64,000 bases of DNA from Flavivirga jejuensis (GCF_030540765.1 NZ_JAUOEL010000006.1:348548-412547); one strand, 5' to 3'. Positions 1-9,350 are shown, numbered from the stretch's first letter. Numbers and translations: made by a program. Notes: generated by a model from the letters alone, not told the origin.

Positions 1-161
1 ACACATCTTAACTTTTTAGGATCTACTATAAAAGTGAGATGCGTTCAATTATTAATTTTTCAATTCTCAATTACTTTCGTCATTTTTATTCTAAGAAAAT
101 AGCTTCTATATAAGAATACTATAAAAAAACAAAAGTTATTTTTTTATTGGGTTAAAAGTAA

Positions 162-169
162 TACTTTTG
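162..169 (+). promoter_or_regulatory. Candidate -7 element of the threonine operon promoter
   Basis: TACTTTTG matches the Bacteroidota -7 consensus TANNTTTG. It lies 20 bases before the leader-peptide ATG, so transcription would start near 175. A T-rich stretch at 137-149 occupies the -33 region but has no clear TTTG at ideal spacing. The assignment is by consensus match and position only. Confidence 0.5.
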
Positions 170-189
170 AATAGTATTTATAGAATATA

Positions 190-297
190 ATGAATCATTT
201 AAACCAAAATATAGATGTGCGTTTTTCTTCTTTAACAGAAGGAACCACTACTATTTTTGGAACAACTACAATTACTACAACCCTTTGGGGTTGCTAA
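190..297 (+). CDS. Threonine operon leader peptide (35 codons)
   Basis: This short open frame runs from ATG 190 to TAA 295-297. Residues 16-31 contain ten threonines and two isoleucines, including the runs GTTTIFG and TTTITTT, and the peptide ends LWGC. It sits between a good -7 element and thrA, the first enzyme gene for threonine. Thr/Ile-rich leader peptides upstream of thr operons are the hallmark of ribosome-mediated attenuation (the E. coli thrL peptide has the same Thr/Ile character). Isoleucine is made from threonine, so both residues report the end products. The role is inferred from composition and location; the peptide shares no obvious ancestry with thrL. Confidence 0.8.
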   Translation: MNHLNQNIDVRFSSLTEGTTTIFGTTTITTTLWGC

Positions 298-357
298 CTA
301 CATATTCTTCGGGCTATTTTTGTAATTTCTATAATTACAACATCAAAAATATTTTTT
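278..357 (+). promoter_or_regulatory. Putative thr attenuator hairpins
   Basis: Two hairpins follow the Thr codons. The first pairs CAACCC (278-283) with GGGTTG (288-293) across the last codons of the leader peptide. The second pairs TTGTAATT (320-327) with AATTACAA (333-340) and is followed, after a short gap, by a U-rich run at 351-357, so it may be the terminator. AATTAC inside the Thr codons (270-275) could also pair with 322-327, but that alternative would work in the wrong direction for simple starvation-induced read-through. The exact switch is therefore unresolved. Confidence 0.5.
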
Positions 358-379
358 TAAATTATCAATTCATTAAAAA

Positions 380-2824
380 ATGAAAGTTTTAAAATTTGGC
401 GGAACTTCGGTAGGTTCTGCAAAAAACATAAATAACGTCATAGATATTTTAACAAGGTACTCACAAAAAGATACCATTACATGTGTAGTATCTGCAGTTG
501 GCGGCATTACAGACAAACTACTTTTAGCTGGTAAACAGGCTCAAAATAAGGACACTCGTTTTAAAGAAACGTTCGAAACTATTAAAGACACTCATTTAAA
601 TATTATAAATGAGTTAAATCCAAACCATGCTAATTCAATTATAGAATATGTAGAAACCAGATTAGCTGAGTTAAAAAATTTGCTAGATGGTATTTATTTA
701 ATAAATGAGTTATCTCCAAAAACATCAGATAAATTAGTGAGTTTTGGTGAGTTGCTATCATCATATATTATTTCTGAAACTATGAAAAATCGTAGTTTGT
801 CTGTAGATCGTAAAAATTCTCAAGAATTAATTATAACAAATTCAAATTTCACTAAAGCCGAAATTGACTATAGTCTTACTAATAAAAATATCGCGGACTA
901 TTTTAAAACAGCAACGCAACAAATTACGATACTCCCTGGGTTTGTTTCAAAATCTTTAACAGGAGAACAAACAACTTTAGGTCGTGGTGGTTCCGATTTT
1001 ACTGCTGCCATTGTTGCTGCGGCATTAAAAGTAGATCAGTTAGAAATTTGGACCGATGTAAGCGGCATGTATACTACCAATCCAAAATTGGTAAAACAAG
1101 CCTACCCTATCGACAAAATATCATACCAAGAGGCTATGGAATTGTCTCATTTTGGTGCCAAAGTATTGTACCCTCCAACAGTACAACCTGTATTAGACCT
1201 ACAAATTCCTATTCACATTAAAAACACACTAGAGCCAGATGCAGTTGGAACTGTAATTTCTAATGATGAAACCAACTCTGTATTACCCGTAAAAGGTATT
1301 AGTAATATAGGAAATATTGCTTTATTAACGTTGGAAGGTAGTGGTATGATTGGTATTCCTGGGTTTTCCAAACGTTTATTCGAAACCTTATCTCAGGAAA
1401 AAATCAATATTATCTTGATTACTCAGGCATCGTCTGAACATTCTATTTGTTTAGGGATTGAAGCAAAAGATGCCGATTTAGCAAAACAAGCTATTGACAC
1501 TGTTTTTGAAAACGAAATTGCTTTAAATAAAATAAATCCCATAATTGTTGAAACGGATCTTTCTATTATTGCTTTAGTTGGTGATAACATGAAAAATCAC
1601 CAAGGGATTAGCGGTAAAATGTTTAGTACTTTAGGAAAAAATAATATTAACATCCGCGCCATTGCTCAAGGAGCTTCAGAGAAGAATATTTCTGCAGTCA
1701 TATCAGAAAACGATGTAAAAAAAGCTTTAAACACTTTACACGAGCAATTTTTTGAAACTAAAACAAAACAACTAAATGTATTTATTACTGGAGTTGGAAA
1801 TGTTGGAGAAAAACTGGTGGAGCAAATAAAGCAGCAAAACACCTATTTAAAAGAAAACTTAAAAATCAATTTACGCGTTGCAGGATTATCAAATTCTAGA
1901 ATGATGATTTTTAATGAAAGTGGTCTCGATTTAAAAAACTGGAAAGATCAACTAGCATCGGGAGAAAAAGCAACATTAGAAGGCTTTTTCGAAAAAACCA
2001 AATCACTTAATTTACGCAACAGTATTTTTGTTGATGTAACAGCAAATAAAGATGTTGCTAATTTATATGCCAATTATTTACGTCAAAGTATTGGTGTTGT
2101 TGCTTGTAATAAAATTGCATGCTCAAGTGATTATGAAAACTACAGTTTATTAAAACGTTTATCGCTTAAATATAACGCGTCATATTTATTCGAAACCAAT
2201 GTAGGTGCAGGTTTACCAATTATTGACACACTTAATAACTTAATTGCTTCAGGCGATAAAATCACATCCATCCAAGCCGTATTATCTGGAAGTTTAAATT
2301 TTGTATTTAACAATTTTAACGATACTACGAAGTATTATGATGTTGTTAAACAAGCCGCAGCAGAAGGTTATACAGAACCAGACCCAAGAATAGATTTAAG
2401 TGGTGTGGATGTGGCTAGAAAAATATTAATCCTAGCTCGTGAAAGTGGTATGGAGATGAATTTAGAAGACATTTCAAACACCCCTTTCTTATCAGAATCA
2501 GGATTAAAAAGTGATTCTGTCGATGATTTTTACCAAACATTAATTGATGACGAAAGCCATTATCAAAGCATATATGCTTCCGCGAAAGCGAAAAACTGTC
2601 AATTAAAATATGTAGCACAGCTAAATGATGGCAAAGCAAGTGTTGGCTTACAGGAAATACCAGCAGGACATCCATTCTATAATCTTGAAGGTAGTGACAA
2701 TATCGTTATGTTCTACACAGAACGCTACCCAAAACAACCTATGATTATTAAAGGTGCTGGGGCTGGTGCCGAAGTAACGGCTTCTGGGTTATTTGCAGAT
2801 ATTATTAGAATAGGAAATGATTAA
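380..2824 (+). CDS. thrA: Bifunctional aspartate kinase / homoserine dehydrogenase I
   Basis: ThrA phosphorylates aspartate and reduces aspartate semialdehyde to homoserine, the first and third steps of the threonine branch, in the cytoplasm. The aspartokinase signature KFGGTS is at residues 5-10 and the catalytic loop GRGGSDF near residue 201. Two ACT regulatory domains fill about 315-460. The NAD(P)-binding glycine motif GVGNVG of homoserine dehydrogenase is near 471, with the GAGLPII substrate-site segment near 608. The length of 814 residues is normal for the fused E. coli-type enzyme. It heads thrABC behind a Thr-rich leader peptide, so threonine-sensitive attenuation plus allosteric feedback through the ACT domains is likely. 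Confidence 0.97.
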   Translation: MKVLKFGGTSVGSAKNINNVIDILTRYSQKDTITCVVSAVGGITDKLLLAGKQAQNKDTRFKETFETIKDTHLNIINELNPNHANSIIEYVETRLAELKNLLDGIYLINELSPKTSDKLVSFGELLSSYIISETMKNRSLSVDRKNSQELIITNSNFTKAEIDYSLTNKNIADYFKTATQQITILPGFVSKSLTGEQTTLGRGGSDFTAAIVAAALKVDQLEIWTDVSGMYTTNPKLVKQAYPIDKISYQEAMELSHFGAKVLYPPTVQPVLDLQIPIHIKNTLEPDAVGTVISNDETNSVLPVKGISNIGNIALLTLEGSGMIGIPGFSKRLFETLSQEKINIILITQASSEHSICLGIEAKDADLAKQAIDTVFENEIALNKINPIIVETDLSIIALVGDNMKNHQGISGKMFSTLGKNNINIRAIAQGASEKNISAVISENDVKKALNTLHEQFFETKTKQLNVFITGVGNVGEKLVEQIKQQNTYLKENLKINLRVAGLSNSRMMIFNESGLDLKNWKDQLASGEKATLEGFFEKTKSLNLRNSIFVDVTANKDVANLYANYLRQSIGVVACNKIACSSDYENYSLLKRLSLKYNASYLFETNVGAGLPIIDTLNNLIASGDKITSIQAVLSGSLNFVFNNFNDTTKYYDVVKQAAAEGYTEPDPRIDLSGVDVARKILILARESGMEMNLEDISNTPFLSESGLKSDSVDDFYQTLIDDESHYQSIYASAKAKNCQLKYVAQLNDGKASVGLQEIPAGHPFYNLEGSDNIVMFYTERYPKQPMIIKGAGAGAEVTASGLFADIIRIGND

Positions 2825-2910
2825 TTAAAAAAGACAAGAGAATAAAGAAAAGAGAATAAAACTTAGTAATTGAGGACTATTTTCTTTTCGTTATTTTCTT
2901 TTTTCTATAT

Positions 2911-3834
2911 ATGAAAAACGAAATAAAAATATTTTCACCCGCAACTGTTGCTAATGTAGCCTGTGGATTTGATGTTTTAGGGTTCTGCTTAGATAGTATT
3001 GGTGATGAGATGGTTATTAGAAAAACCGATAAAAAAGGCATTCATATTACTAAAATTGAAGGTTTCGACTTGCCATTTGAAGCAGAACTGAATGTTGCAG
3101 GTGTTTCAGCTTTGGCGATGTATGAAGCCGCTAAACCAGATTGTGGTTTCGAAATTGAAATTTACAAGAATATAAAGCCTGGTAGTGGCATTGGCAGTAG
3201 TGCCGCAAGTGCTGTTGGTAGTGTTTTTGGAATGAATGAACTTTTAGGCAAACCTTATAACCAAACCGAACTAACGCAGTTTGCTATTAAAGGAGAAGCT
3301 TTAGCTAGTAAATGTGAGCATGCCGATAACTTGGCGCCAGCTCTTTTTGGTGGTTTTACATTGGTAAAAAGCATCTCACCATTAGAGATTTTAGAAATTC
3401 CATCACCAAAAAATTTATATGCGACTATTATTCATCCACAAATAGAAATTAAAACATCTGAATCCAGAGCGATACTTCCTAAAGAAATCCCCCTGCAAGA
3501 TGCTATTACACAATGGTCTAATTTTGGAAGTTTAATCCATAGCCTACATACAAGTGATTATGAGTTATTACAAAGATCGCTACACGATGTTATTGTAGAA
3601 CCACATAGAAGCAAACTAATTCCTCATTATAAAGAAGCTAAAAAAGCGGCATTACAACACGGCGCTTTAGGTGCTGGTATATCTGGTTCTGGACCTTCTA
3701 TTTTTACATTAAGCAAAGGATTAGAAAACGCTAACAAAGTACAAGATGCCTTAGAAAAAGTATATTCTAAAACGGGAATAGCATTCGAAATTCACGTAAC
3801 AAAAATTAATACAGAAGGCATAAAAATATTGTAA
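2911..3834 (+). CDS. thrB: Homoserine kinase
   Basis: ThrB is the GHMP-superfamily kinase that makes O-phosphohomoserine from homoserine and ATP. The N-terminal segment FSPATVANVACGFDVLG and the phosphate loop PGSGIGSSAASA (about residue 90) are characteristic, as is the C-terminal GAGISGSGPS motif. The 307-residue length is typical. It lies 86 bases after thrA and 110 before thrC. ATG 2911 places the family's conserved N-terminus directly at the start. Confidence 0.97.
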   Translation: MKNEIKIFSPATVANVACGFDVLGFCLDSIGDEMVIRKTDKKGIHITKIEGFDLPFEAELNVAGVSALAMYEAAKPDCGFEIEIYKNIKPGSGIGSSAASAVGSVFGMNELLGKPYNQTELTQFAIKGEALASKCEHADNLAPALFGGFTLVKSISPLEILEIPSPKNLYATIIHPQIEIKTSESRAILPKEIPLQDAITQWSNFGSLIHSLHTSDYELLQRSLHDVIVEPHRSKLIPHYKEAKKAALQHGALGAGISGSGPSIFTLSKGLENANKVQDALEKVYSKTGIAFEIHVTKINTEGIKIL

Positions 3835-3840
3835 ATTGAT

Positions 3841-3933
3841 CGTCATTGCGAATCACTCCTTTTTTAAGTGATGAGACAAAAATGACATTATAAAAATAAA
3901 ATTACTAATAAACAGATTCCTGCAAAAGCAGAA
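3841..3933. repeat. Hairpin-rich intergenic repeat remnant between thrB and thrC
   Basis: GTCATT (3842-3847) can pair with AATGAC (3881-3886), enclosing an inner ATCACT/AGTGAT stem (3852-3857 with 3867-3872). A second small hairpin built on CTGC-AAAA-GCAG follows around 3917-3932. CGTCATTGCGA-type starts and CCTGCNNNNGCAGG hairpins resemble dispersed palindromic units I recall from other Bacteroidota genomes. That link is from memory and untested. Confidence 0.4.
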
Positions 3934-3944
3934 ATAATAGAACA

Positions 3945-5237
3945 ATGAACTATTACTCTCTAAACAAACAAGCAGCAAACACATCTTTTAAAGATGCTGT
4001 TATAAAAGGATTAGCACCAGATAAAGGATTGTATTTCCCAAAAAGTATAACGCCTTTAAGTGATGATTTTTTTAAGAATATAGATCAATTATCGCATACC
4101 GAAATAGCATTACAAGCGATTAAACAATTTGTATCTCCAGAGATTCCTGAAGCTGTTTTAAAAACGATTGTTGAAGAAACACTGTCTTTTGAGTTCCCTG
4201 TAGTCCAATTAAGTGAACATATATCTACTTTAGAGTTATTTCATGGTCCCACTATGGCATTTAAAGATGTCGGTGCCCGTTTTATGGCGCGTTGTTTAGC
4301 GTATTTCAATAAAGACAACACCAATGAGGTTACCGTTTTAGTAGCAACCTCTGGCGATACTGGTGGCGCTGTAGCGAATGGTTTTTTAGGTGTTAAAGGC
4401 GTAAATGTAGTAATCCTCTACCCTAGCGGAAAAGTGAGCGATATTCAAGAAAAACAATTAACGACACTTGGGCAGAACATTAAAGCCTTAGAAGTTAATG
4501 GTACGTTTGACGATTGTCAAGCCATGGTGAAAACTGCTTTTTTAGACGACACTTTAACAAGTAAGATGCAATTAACCTCTGCTAACTCCATAAATGTAGC
4601 ACGTTGGTTACCGCAATTGTTCTATTTTATGTTTGCATACAAGCAATTGCATAAAAAGTACGATGATATCGTATTTTCTGTACCAAGCGGAAATTTCGGG
4701 AATGTATGTGCAGGTATGATGGCACAACAATTAGGGTTGCCTATTAATCACTTTATTGCTTCAAATAATGAAAACAATGTGGTGACTGAATACTTAAAAA
4801 CACATTTATACACTCCTAAACCATCAGTACAAACGATTAGCAATGCTATGGATGTTGGAGACCCTAGTAACTTTATCCGTATTCAGGAGATTTATAAAAA
4901 CAAATTTGAAACATTAAAAGACAATATATCTTCTTATAGTTTCTCTGACGATGACACCAGAGAAGCCATGAAAGAAATCTATACCAAATATAACTATGTA
5001 GCAGATCCACACGGAGCTGTTGGTTATTTAGGATCTAAAGCGTATTTAAAAGAAAACCCTAAGGCACACTGCGTCTTTTTAGAAACAGCACATCCAACCA
5101 AGTTTTTAGATGTGGTTGAAGAAGTGATTAAAGAAGAACAGCCTTTGCCAGAACAGATTCAATCGGTAATGGGTAAAGAAAAAGTGTCCGTAGAAATTTC
5201 TACTTATGAAGATTTGAAAGCTTTCTTATTGAACTAA
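3945..5237 (+). CDS. thrC: Threonine synthase
   Basis: This PLP enzyme converts O-phosphohomoserine to threonine, the last step of the pathway. The PLP lysine lies in HGPTMAFKDVGARF (Lys about 107). The phosphate-binding segment ATSGDTGGAVA and the late SGNFGN motif are present. The 430-residue length fits the class found in gammaproteobacteria and Bacteroidota. It is the third gene of the thr operon and is followed by a dispersed intergenic repeat, beyond which the next gene faces the other way. Confidence 0.97.
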   Translation: MNYYSLNKQAANTSFKDAVIKGLAPDKGLYFPKSITPLSDDFFKNIDQLSHTEIALQAIKQFVSPEIPEAVLKTIVEETLSFEFPVVQLSEHISTLELFHGPTMAFKDVGARFMARCLAYFNKDNTNEVTVLVATSGDTGGAVANGFLGVKGVNVVILYPSGKVSDIQEKQLTTLGQNIKALEVNGTFDDCQAMVKTAFLDDTLTSKMQLTSANSINVARWLPQLFYFMFAYKQLHKKYDDIVFSVPSGNFGNVCAGMMAQQLGLPINHFIASNNENNVVTEYLKTHLYTPKPSVQTISNAMDVGDPSNFIRIQEIYKNKFETLKDNISSYSFSDDDTREAMKEIYTKYNYVADPHGAVGYLGSKAYLKENPKAHCVFLETAHPTKFLDVVEEVIKEEQPLPEQIQSVMGKEKVSVEISTYEDLKAFLLN

Positions 5238-5243
5238 CCCATT

Positions 5244-5365
5244 CCTATAGACTGGAAATCCATAGGTTCGTTTTGGCAGACTGAAAAGTCTGCTTCGTGA
5301 AATATATAGTAAAACTAAATTAGTGCGAATTCGCGTCAAAATTTTTAGAAGCGAAATGCACTACT
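5244..5365. repeat. Dispersed intergenic repeat, copy 1
   Basis: This element after thrC matches the one at 61225-61364 over most of its length. Shared blocks are TCCATAGGTTCGTTTTGGCA, AGTCTGCTTCGTGAAATAT and CGTGTCAAAA(T)TTTTTAGAAGC-type sequence. It carries a GCAGACT/AGTCTGC hairpin and a weaker outer stem around 5244-5263. Shorter relatives occur at 9374-9480 and 28633-28712. All copies lie just 3' of a gene. Confidence 0.75.
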
Positions 5366-5394
5366 TGAAGTGAATGTCAAATATTAGTTAAAGT

Positions 5395-5709
5395 TCACAG
5401 CACACTCCTACTGTCATATACCAAAACCTTATCCCATAAATGCTGGTGGTTTTTCACGAAATCTAAATGAATTGGATGGTTTTGGTAAGTAGCTTCGTCT
5501 GCTTCATTTGCAAAGATTAACATTTCGGTAACGGAATAACTGTTATCTACAACATCTCTATTTTCAGTAGAAGCTGGAATTCCAATATGAATATCTTCAA
5601 CTTGCTCAATGGTTTTCAAAGTTTTAATACCATTAATAAGTAATTGTTTGTCCTCTAAAGAATCTGGATTTTTAAGCCAGAAAAAAACATGATGTACGAG
5701 TGGTCCCAT
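5395..5709 (-). CDS. Dabb (stress-responsive A/B barrel) domain protein
   Basis: This 104-residue protein has the Dabb layout: HHVFFWLK at the start, a central IHIGIPA strand, and HPIHLDFV...W near the end, where the family has its conserved His-Pro and Tyr/Trp region. Dabb proteins form dimeric ferredoxin-like barrels. Some are polyketide cyclases, and many are uncharacterised. It stands alone on the minus strand with no operon partner, so no substrate can be inferred. Confidence 0.85.
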   Translation of the reverse strand: MGPLVHHVFFWLKNPDSLEDKQLLINGIKTLKTIEQVEDIHIGIPASTENRDVVDNSYSVTEMLIFANEADEATYQNHPIHLDFVKNHQHLWDKVLVYDSRSVL

Positions 5710-5887
5710 TTATTATTTTTTTGCTAAAGTAAAAATAATACATAGAAATTTAAGATGGAGGTACAAGGAATCATTGTTAAACCTCCTGTAAAACTGCTCG
5801 TATAAATTATGAATATAATGCCCAAGCTATCTAAAAACAAGTCTTTGTTCTAGATTCTAACAACAAAGCGGTCTTATGTCTACTCCT

Positions 5888-6238
5888 TTATTCTGTATTA
5901 GAAAAAAGGTAGATCCAAATAATTCGCGACAATCTAAAATTAATCGTACTAAACAAAATAGCCGCCACTATAATACAAAAAAAAGAAGTTAAAAGCGATA
6001 GCCCAATAATAAAATAACACGTTATAAAAACACCTATAAACTCGGCTACTGCAAGCGCATAACTCACAAACATAGCTCCAAAGAAAAAACCAGGCTCTTT
6101 TTCAAATTTAAAATCGCAATTATCACACCTATCATGCATTTGTGGCATTTTAAATAATAACAAATTACCTTTAAAATTAAAAATATTGTTCTTTTTACAC
6201 TGGGGACATCTACCTCTTAAAATTGAAATTAACTTCAT
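5888..6238 (-). CDS. DUF983 membrane protein
   Basis: DUF983 proteins begin MKL..ILRGRCPxC; here two cysteine pairs (C11/C14 and C38/C41) suggest a small zinc ribbon. Two hydrophobic segments follow (about 52-78 and 83-108), so the ribbon probably faces the cytoplasm on a membrane hairpin. I place the start at 6238, not at the upstream in-frame ATG 6292, because the family begins at this MKLISILRG. The gene diverges from an AraC regulator. Function is unknown. Confidence 0.85.
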   Translation of the reverse strand: MKLISILRGRCPQCKKNNIFNFKGNLLLFKMPQMHDRCDNCDFKFEKEPGFFFGAMFVSYALAVAEFIGVFITCYFIIGLSLLTSFFCIIVAAILFSTINFRLSRIIWIYLFSNTE

Positions 6239-6342
6239 TTTATACAATTGAAAATCATTTTTCAAAATTAATATGCTATCAAAAAAGAACACTCATAAAT
6301 AATGCGCCTTTTTTTGTACTTTTAAGACATAATTCATACTTT

Positions 6343-7218
6343 ATGAACGGTATTCCAGTTTTAAATATTCAGCAATTTGAACAAGACGTTCCTCTATCCG
6401 ATTTTTATAGCAATGATTTAAGGAATCATTTAGATAAGAATAAAAGCTTTTTTGAGAAACCCCATCGTCATGATTTCTTTCTTTGTGTTTTATTTTCTAA
6501 AGGCTCTGGAATTCATGAAATAGATTTTAATACCTACATTATAAAAGCAGGTTCTGTATTTTTTTTAAGACCAGGACAAACCCATTATTGGAAATTCGAT
6601 GACATTCCAGAAGGGTTCATTTTTTTTCATACACAAGATTTTTATGAACTTCACTTTTCAAAAAGTAAACTTGAACAATTCCCATATTATTATTCACTTA
6701 AAAATACACCAACACTTCATTTAGAGTCTAATAAAATTAAGACTTTAGAATCTAAATTTAAAGATATCAATGATGAATATTATAAAAATCTCCCCTATAA
6801 AAAACAAAAAATAGCAAGCCTTATCAACACAACCTACATAGACCTATCCAGGTTATATAGCACACATAAATCTATAAAAAACACAACATCTCTCACTTAT
6901 ATTAGAACATTAAGATCTTTAGAAACTGTACTTGACACACATTACAGAACAGAAAAATTGGCAAAATTTTACGCAAACCAACTAAACATCACTCCCAAAC
7001 ATTTAAATAGAATAGCAAAAGCAACTTTAGGTAAAACAACAACCGATTTAATTACCGAACGTGTAATATTAGAATCTAAACGTTTAATCGTTCATTCAAA
7101 CAATTCTTTATCTGTTATTTCGGAGATATTAGGATTTCAGGACTATGGTTATTTTTCTAAAGTATTTAAATCGAAAACGCTTATGACGCCTTTGGAGTTC
7201 AAAAAAAAGTATCAATAA
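6343..7218 (+). CDS. AraC family transcriptional regulator
   Basis: The 291-residue protein has an N-terminal cupin-like sensor (HRHDFFLCVLFSKGSGIHEIDF, then FFLRPGQTHYW) and a C-terminal double helix-turn-helix of about 95 residues with the signature LGFQDYGYFSKVFKSKTLMTPLEFKKKY. Start 6343 is preferred over 6223 because the earlier frame overlaps the divergent DUF983 gene and the upstream residues look non-coding. A TACTTTTA element near 6317 could be its -7 box. The ligand is unknown. Confidence 0.9.
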   Translation: MNGIPVLNIQQFEQDVPLSDFYSNDLRNHLDKNKSFFEKPHRHDFFLCVLFSKGSGIHEIDFNTYIIKAGSVFFLRPGQTHYWKFDDIPEGFIFFHTQDFYELHFSKSKLEQFPYYYSLKNTPTLHLESNKIKTLESKFKDINDEYYKNLPYKKQKIASLINTTYIDLSRLYSTHKSIKNTTSLTYIRTLRSLETVLDTHYRTEKLAKFYANQLNITPKHLNRIAKATLGKTTTDLITERVILESKRLIVHSNNSLSVISEILGFQDYGYFSKVFKSKTLMTPLEFKKKYQ

Positions 7219-7287
7219 TTTATAGAATTTGAATCGAAAAGATGACATCTTAAAATAATTAGTCAACTTTTTTTATAAAAAACACCC

Positions 7288-7295
7288 TACATTTG
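7288..7295 (+). promoter_or_regulatory. Candidate -7 element (TACATTTG) for the FabZ-like gene
   Basis: TACATTTG matches TANNTTTG and follows a T-rich -33 region (7268-7274). It lies about 75 bases before the preferred start at 7369. A short ATAACGTTAT-type palindrome follows the predicted transcription start. Confidence 0.5.
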
Positions 7296-7368
7296 TAAAT
7301 AACGTTATTAAAAATAACATCATTGTGTTTATATAATAATTATGCCTCATTTTGAAAAACCTAATAAA

Positions 7369-7791
7369 ATGAAAACCGAAATAGAAAAACTAATACCACA
7401 TAGATTCCCTTTTTTGTTCGTAGACAAAATTATAACTGCGAATGAAAAAGAAGTCATCGGACTAAAAAGTTTTGAAAAGTCAAATGACAGAATGCTAACA
7501 GGGAGTTTTCCTAATTATGATTTTATTCCTGGAATGATACTAATTGAATCTATGGCGCAATGTGGAGGTGCTGGTGTTAAAAAAGCGAAACTCGCAGAAG
7601 GCTTTTTTGGATTAGTCAGTATGGAAAATGTGCAATTTTTAAAAGGAGTAACTTATAGCGAGGAAATCAAATATATAATCAAGAATATTCGGGTAAGCAA
7701 TAGATTGATAAAACAAACAGGAATAGCATATGCACAAAACGAACCTATTGCTGAAGCGACTTGGGTTTGTGCAAGAATTGACAAATCTTAA
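7369..7791 (+). CDS. FabZ-like 3-hydroxyacyl-ACP dehydratase
   Basis: This hot-dog-fold protein carries the FabZ features: the catalytic-His segment LIPHRFPFLFVDKI close to the N-terminus, and IPGMILIESMAQCGG with the catalytic-type Glu on the central helix. I take ATG 7369 as the start because FabZ proteins begin a few residues before this His; ATG 7342 would add nine residues. It is a single gene, not next to lpxA or lpxC as the housekeeping FabZ usually is. It may act on a special acyl chain such as a polyene or surface lipid, but nothing here shows that. Confidence 0.8.
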   Translation: MKTEIEKLIPHRFPFLFVDKIITANEKEVIGLKSFEKSNDRMLTGSFPNYDFIPGMILIESMAQCGGAGVKKAKLAEGFFGLVSMENVQFLKGVTYSEEIKYIIKNIRVSNRLIKQTGIAYAQNEPIAEATWVCARIDKS

Positions 7792-7919
7792 ACCGAATAA
7801 AAAATAAGGTTAAGAAACTTGTTTCAGTTTTGTTTTTGGAATTAGTTTGAAAAGTAGATGTTTATCAACCAACCTACTTTTCATAGACCGTTAGTGAATA
7901 TCTTAACTAAATTATCAAA

Positions 7920-9350
7920 ATGAGATTACTACTAACAGGAGCATCTGGATATATTGGAAAACGACTTCTCCCTGTTTTGGTAGAAAGTGGTCATGAAGTG
8001 ATCTGTTGTGTTAGAGATCTTAAAAGGTTTACGCCCCCAGAATCACTTAAATCAAAAATAATAATAGTTCAAGCAGACCTGCTAGATAAAACTTCGTTAG
8101 AAAATATTCCAAAAGATATAGATGGAGCCTATTATTTAGTACATTCTATGTCTGCATCTTCCGATTATCAATCATTAGAACAAGAATCTGCTATTAATTT
8201 CAGAAATGCAATCAATCAAACCAGCGTACAACATGTTGTATACTTAAGTGGTATAGTAAATGAATCTGCGTTGTCTAAGCATCTAACTTCCAGAAAAAAT
8301 GTAGAAATAGAACTTAGCAAGGGCAACTATAATTTAACAACTTTAAGAGCAGGTATCATTATTGGATCAGGAAGTGCTTCCTTTGAAATAATGAGAGATT
8401 TAGTAGAAAAACTTCCTATTATGATTACACCTAAATGGTTAAAGACTAGATGTCAGCCTATAGGTATATCAGATGTTATTAAATTCCTTTCCAAAACAAT
8501 TTTTAATCCAAAGACATTTAATAAAGATTTTGATATTGGAGGTTCCGATATATTGTCTTACAAGGATATGCTTTTAAAATTAGGCCAAAAAAGAAACTTA
8601 AAACGCATTATTTTTATTGTTCCTGTTATGACGCCCAAACTATCTTCATACTGGTTGTATTTTGTAACATCAACTTCTTATAAACTTGCTATTGCATTAG
8701 TAAATAGTATGAAAATAGAAGTTATATGCCGAAATGATGAAATCAACAAAATATTAGATATAGAACCAATAAACTACCAAACAGCAATTGAAAGGGCTTT
8801 TAGTAAAATTGAAAGAAATGAAGTCGTTTCTAGCTGGAAAGATGCCTTTATAAGTAGTGATTCCAGCTTTAATATATCAGAGTTCATTCAAGTTCCATCT
8901 TTTGGATGTTTTAAAGACATAAAAAAAAATATTTACTCCGATCGAGATGCTTGTATTGACAAAATATGGCGTATTGGCGGTGAAAACGGGTGGTATGTTG
9001 GAAACTGGCTTTGGCGATTTAGAGGCTTTCTAGATAAATTGGCAGGAGGAGTCGGTTTAAGAAGAGGGCGTACTTCTGAAAACACACTAAATGCAGGAGA
9101 TGCCTTAGATTTTTGGAGAGTTTTGTATGCCGATAAAAATGAGGGGCGTTTACTGCTATTTGCTGAAATGAAATTACCTGGGGAAGCTTGGCTGGAATTT
9201 AGAATCGTTGATAACAAATTAATACAAACTGCTACCTTTAGACCTTTGGGCTTAATTGGAAGATTATATTGGTATGCAGTACTTCCTTTTCATGGATTTA
9301 TTTTCAAAGGAATGCTTCAAAATTTAACCAAACACAACGACGTCTCATGA
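7920..9350 (+). CDS. SDR family NAD(P)-binding protein with C-terminal DUF2867
   Basis: Residues 1 to about 300 form an atypical short-chain dehydrogenase: TGASGYIGKRLLP (nucleotide loop, 6-18), YYLVHSM near 71 and VYLSGI. The C-terminal 140 residues match DUF2867, beginning at IWRIGGENGWYVGNWLWRFR and continuing to the LPGEAWLEFRI segment. This fusion is a known architecture of about 480 residues. The substrate is not known. The gene stands alone. Confidence 0.85.
   Translation: MRLLLTGASGYIGKRLLPVLVESGHEVICCVRDLKRFTPPESLKSKIIIVQADLLDKTSLENIPKDIDGAYYLVHSMSASSDYQSLEQESAINFRNAINQTSVQHVVYLSGIVNESALSKHLTSRKNVEIELSKGNYNLTTLRAGIIIGSGSASFEIMRDLVEKLPIMITPKWLKTRCQPIGISDVIKFLSKTIFNPKTFNKDFDIGGSDILSYKDMLLKLGQKRNLKRIIFIVPVMTPKLSSYWLYFVTSTSYKLAIALVNSMKIEVICRNDEINKILDIEPINYQTAIERAFSKIERNEVVSSWKDAFISSDSSFNISEFIQVPSFGCFKDIKKNIYSDRDACIDKIWRIGGENGWYVGNWLWRFRGFLDKLAGGVGLRRGRTSENTLNAGDALDFWRVLYADKNEGRLLLFAEMKLPGEAWLEFRIVDNKLIQTATFRPLGLIGRLYWYAVLPFHGFIFKGMLQNLTKHNDVS

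Noticed and set aside
2415..2675. Minus-strand frame within thrA
   Set aside because: It lies inside a conserved gene on the opposite strand with no promoter or domain of its own.
6223..6342. Longer N-terminus for the AraC regulator
   Set aside because: The first 40 codons would overlap the divergent DUF983 gene and lack regulator-like sequence; start 6343 is preferred.
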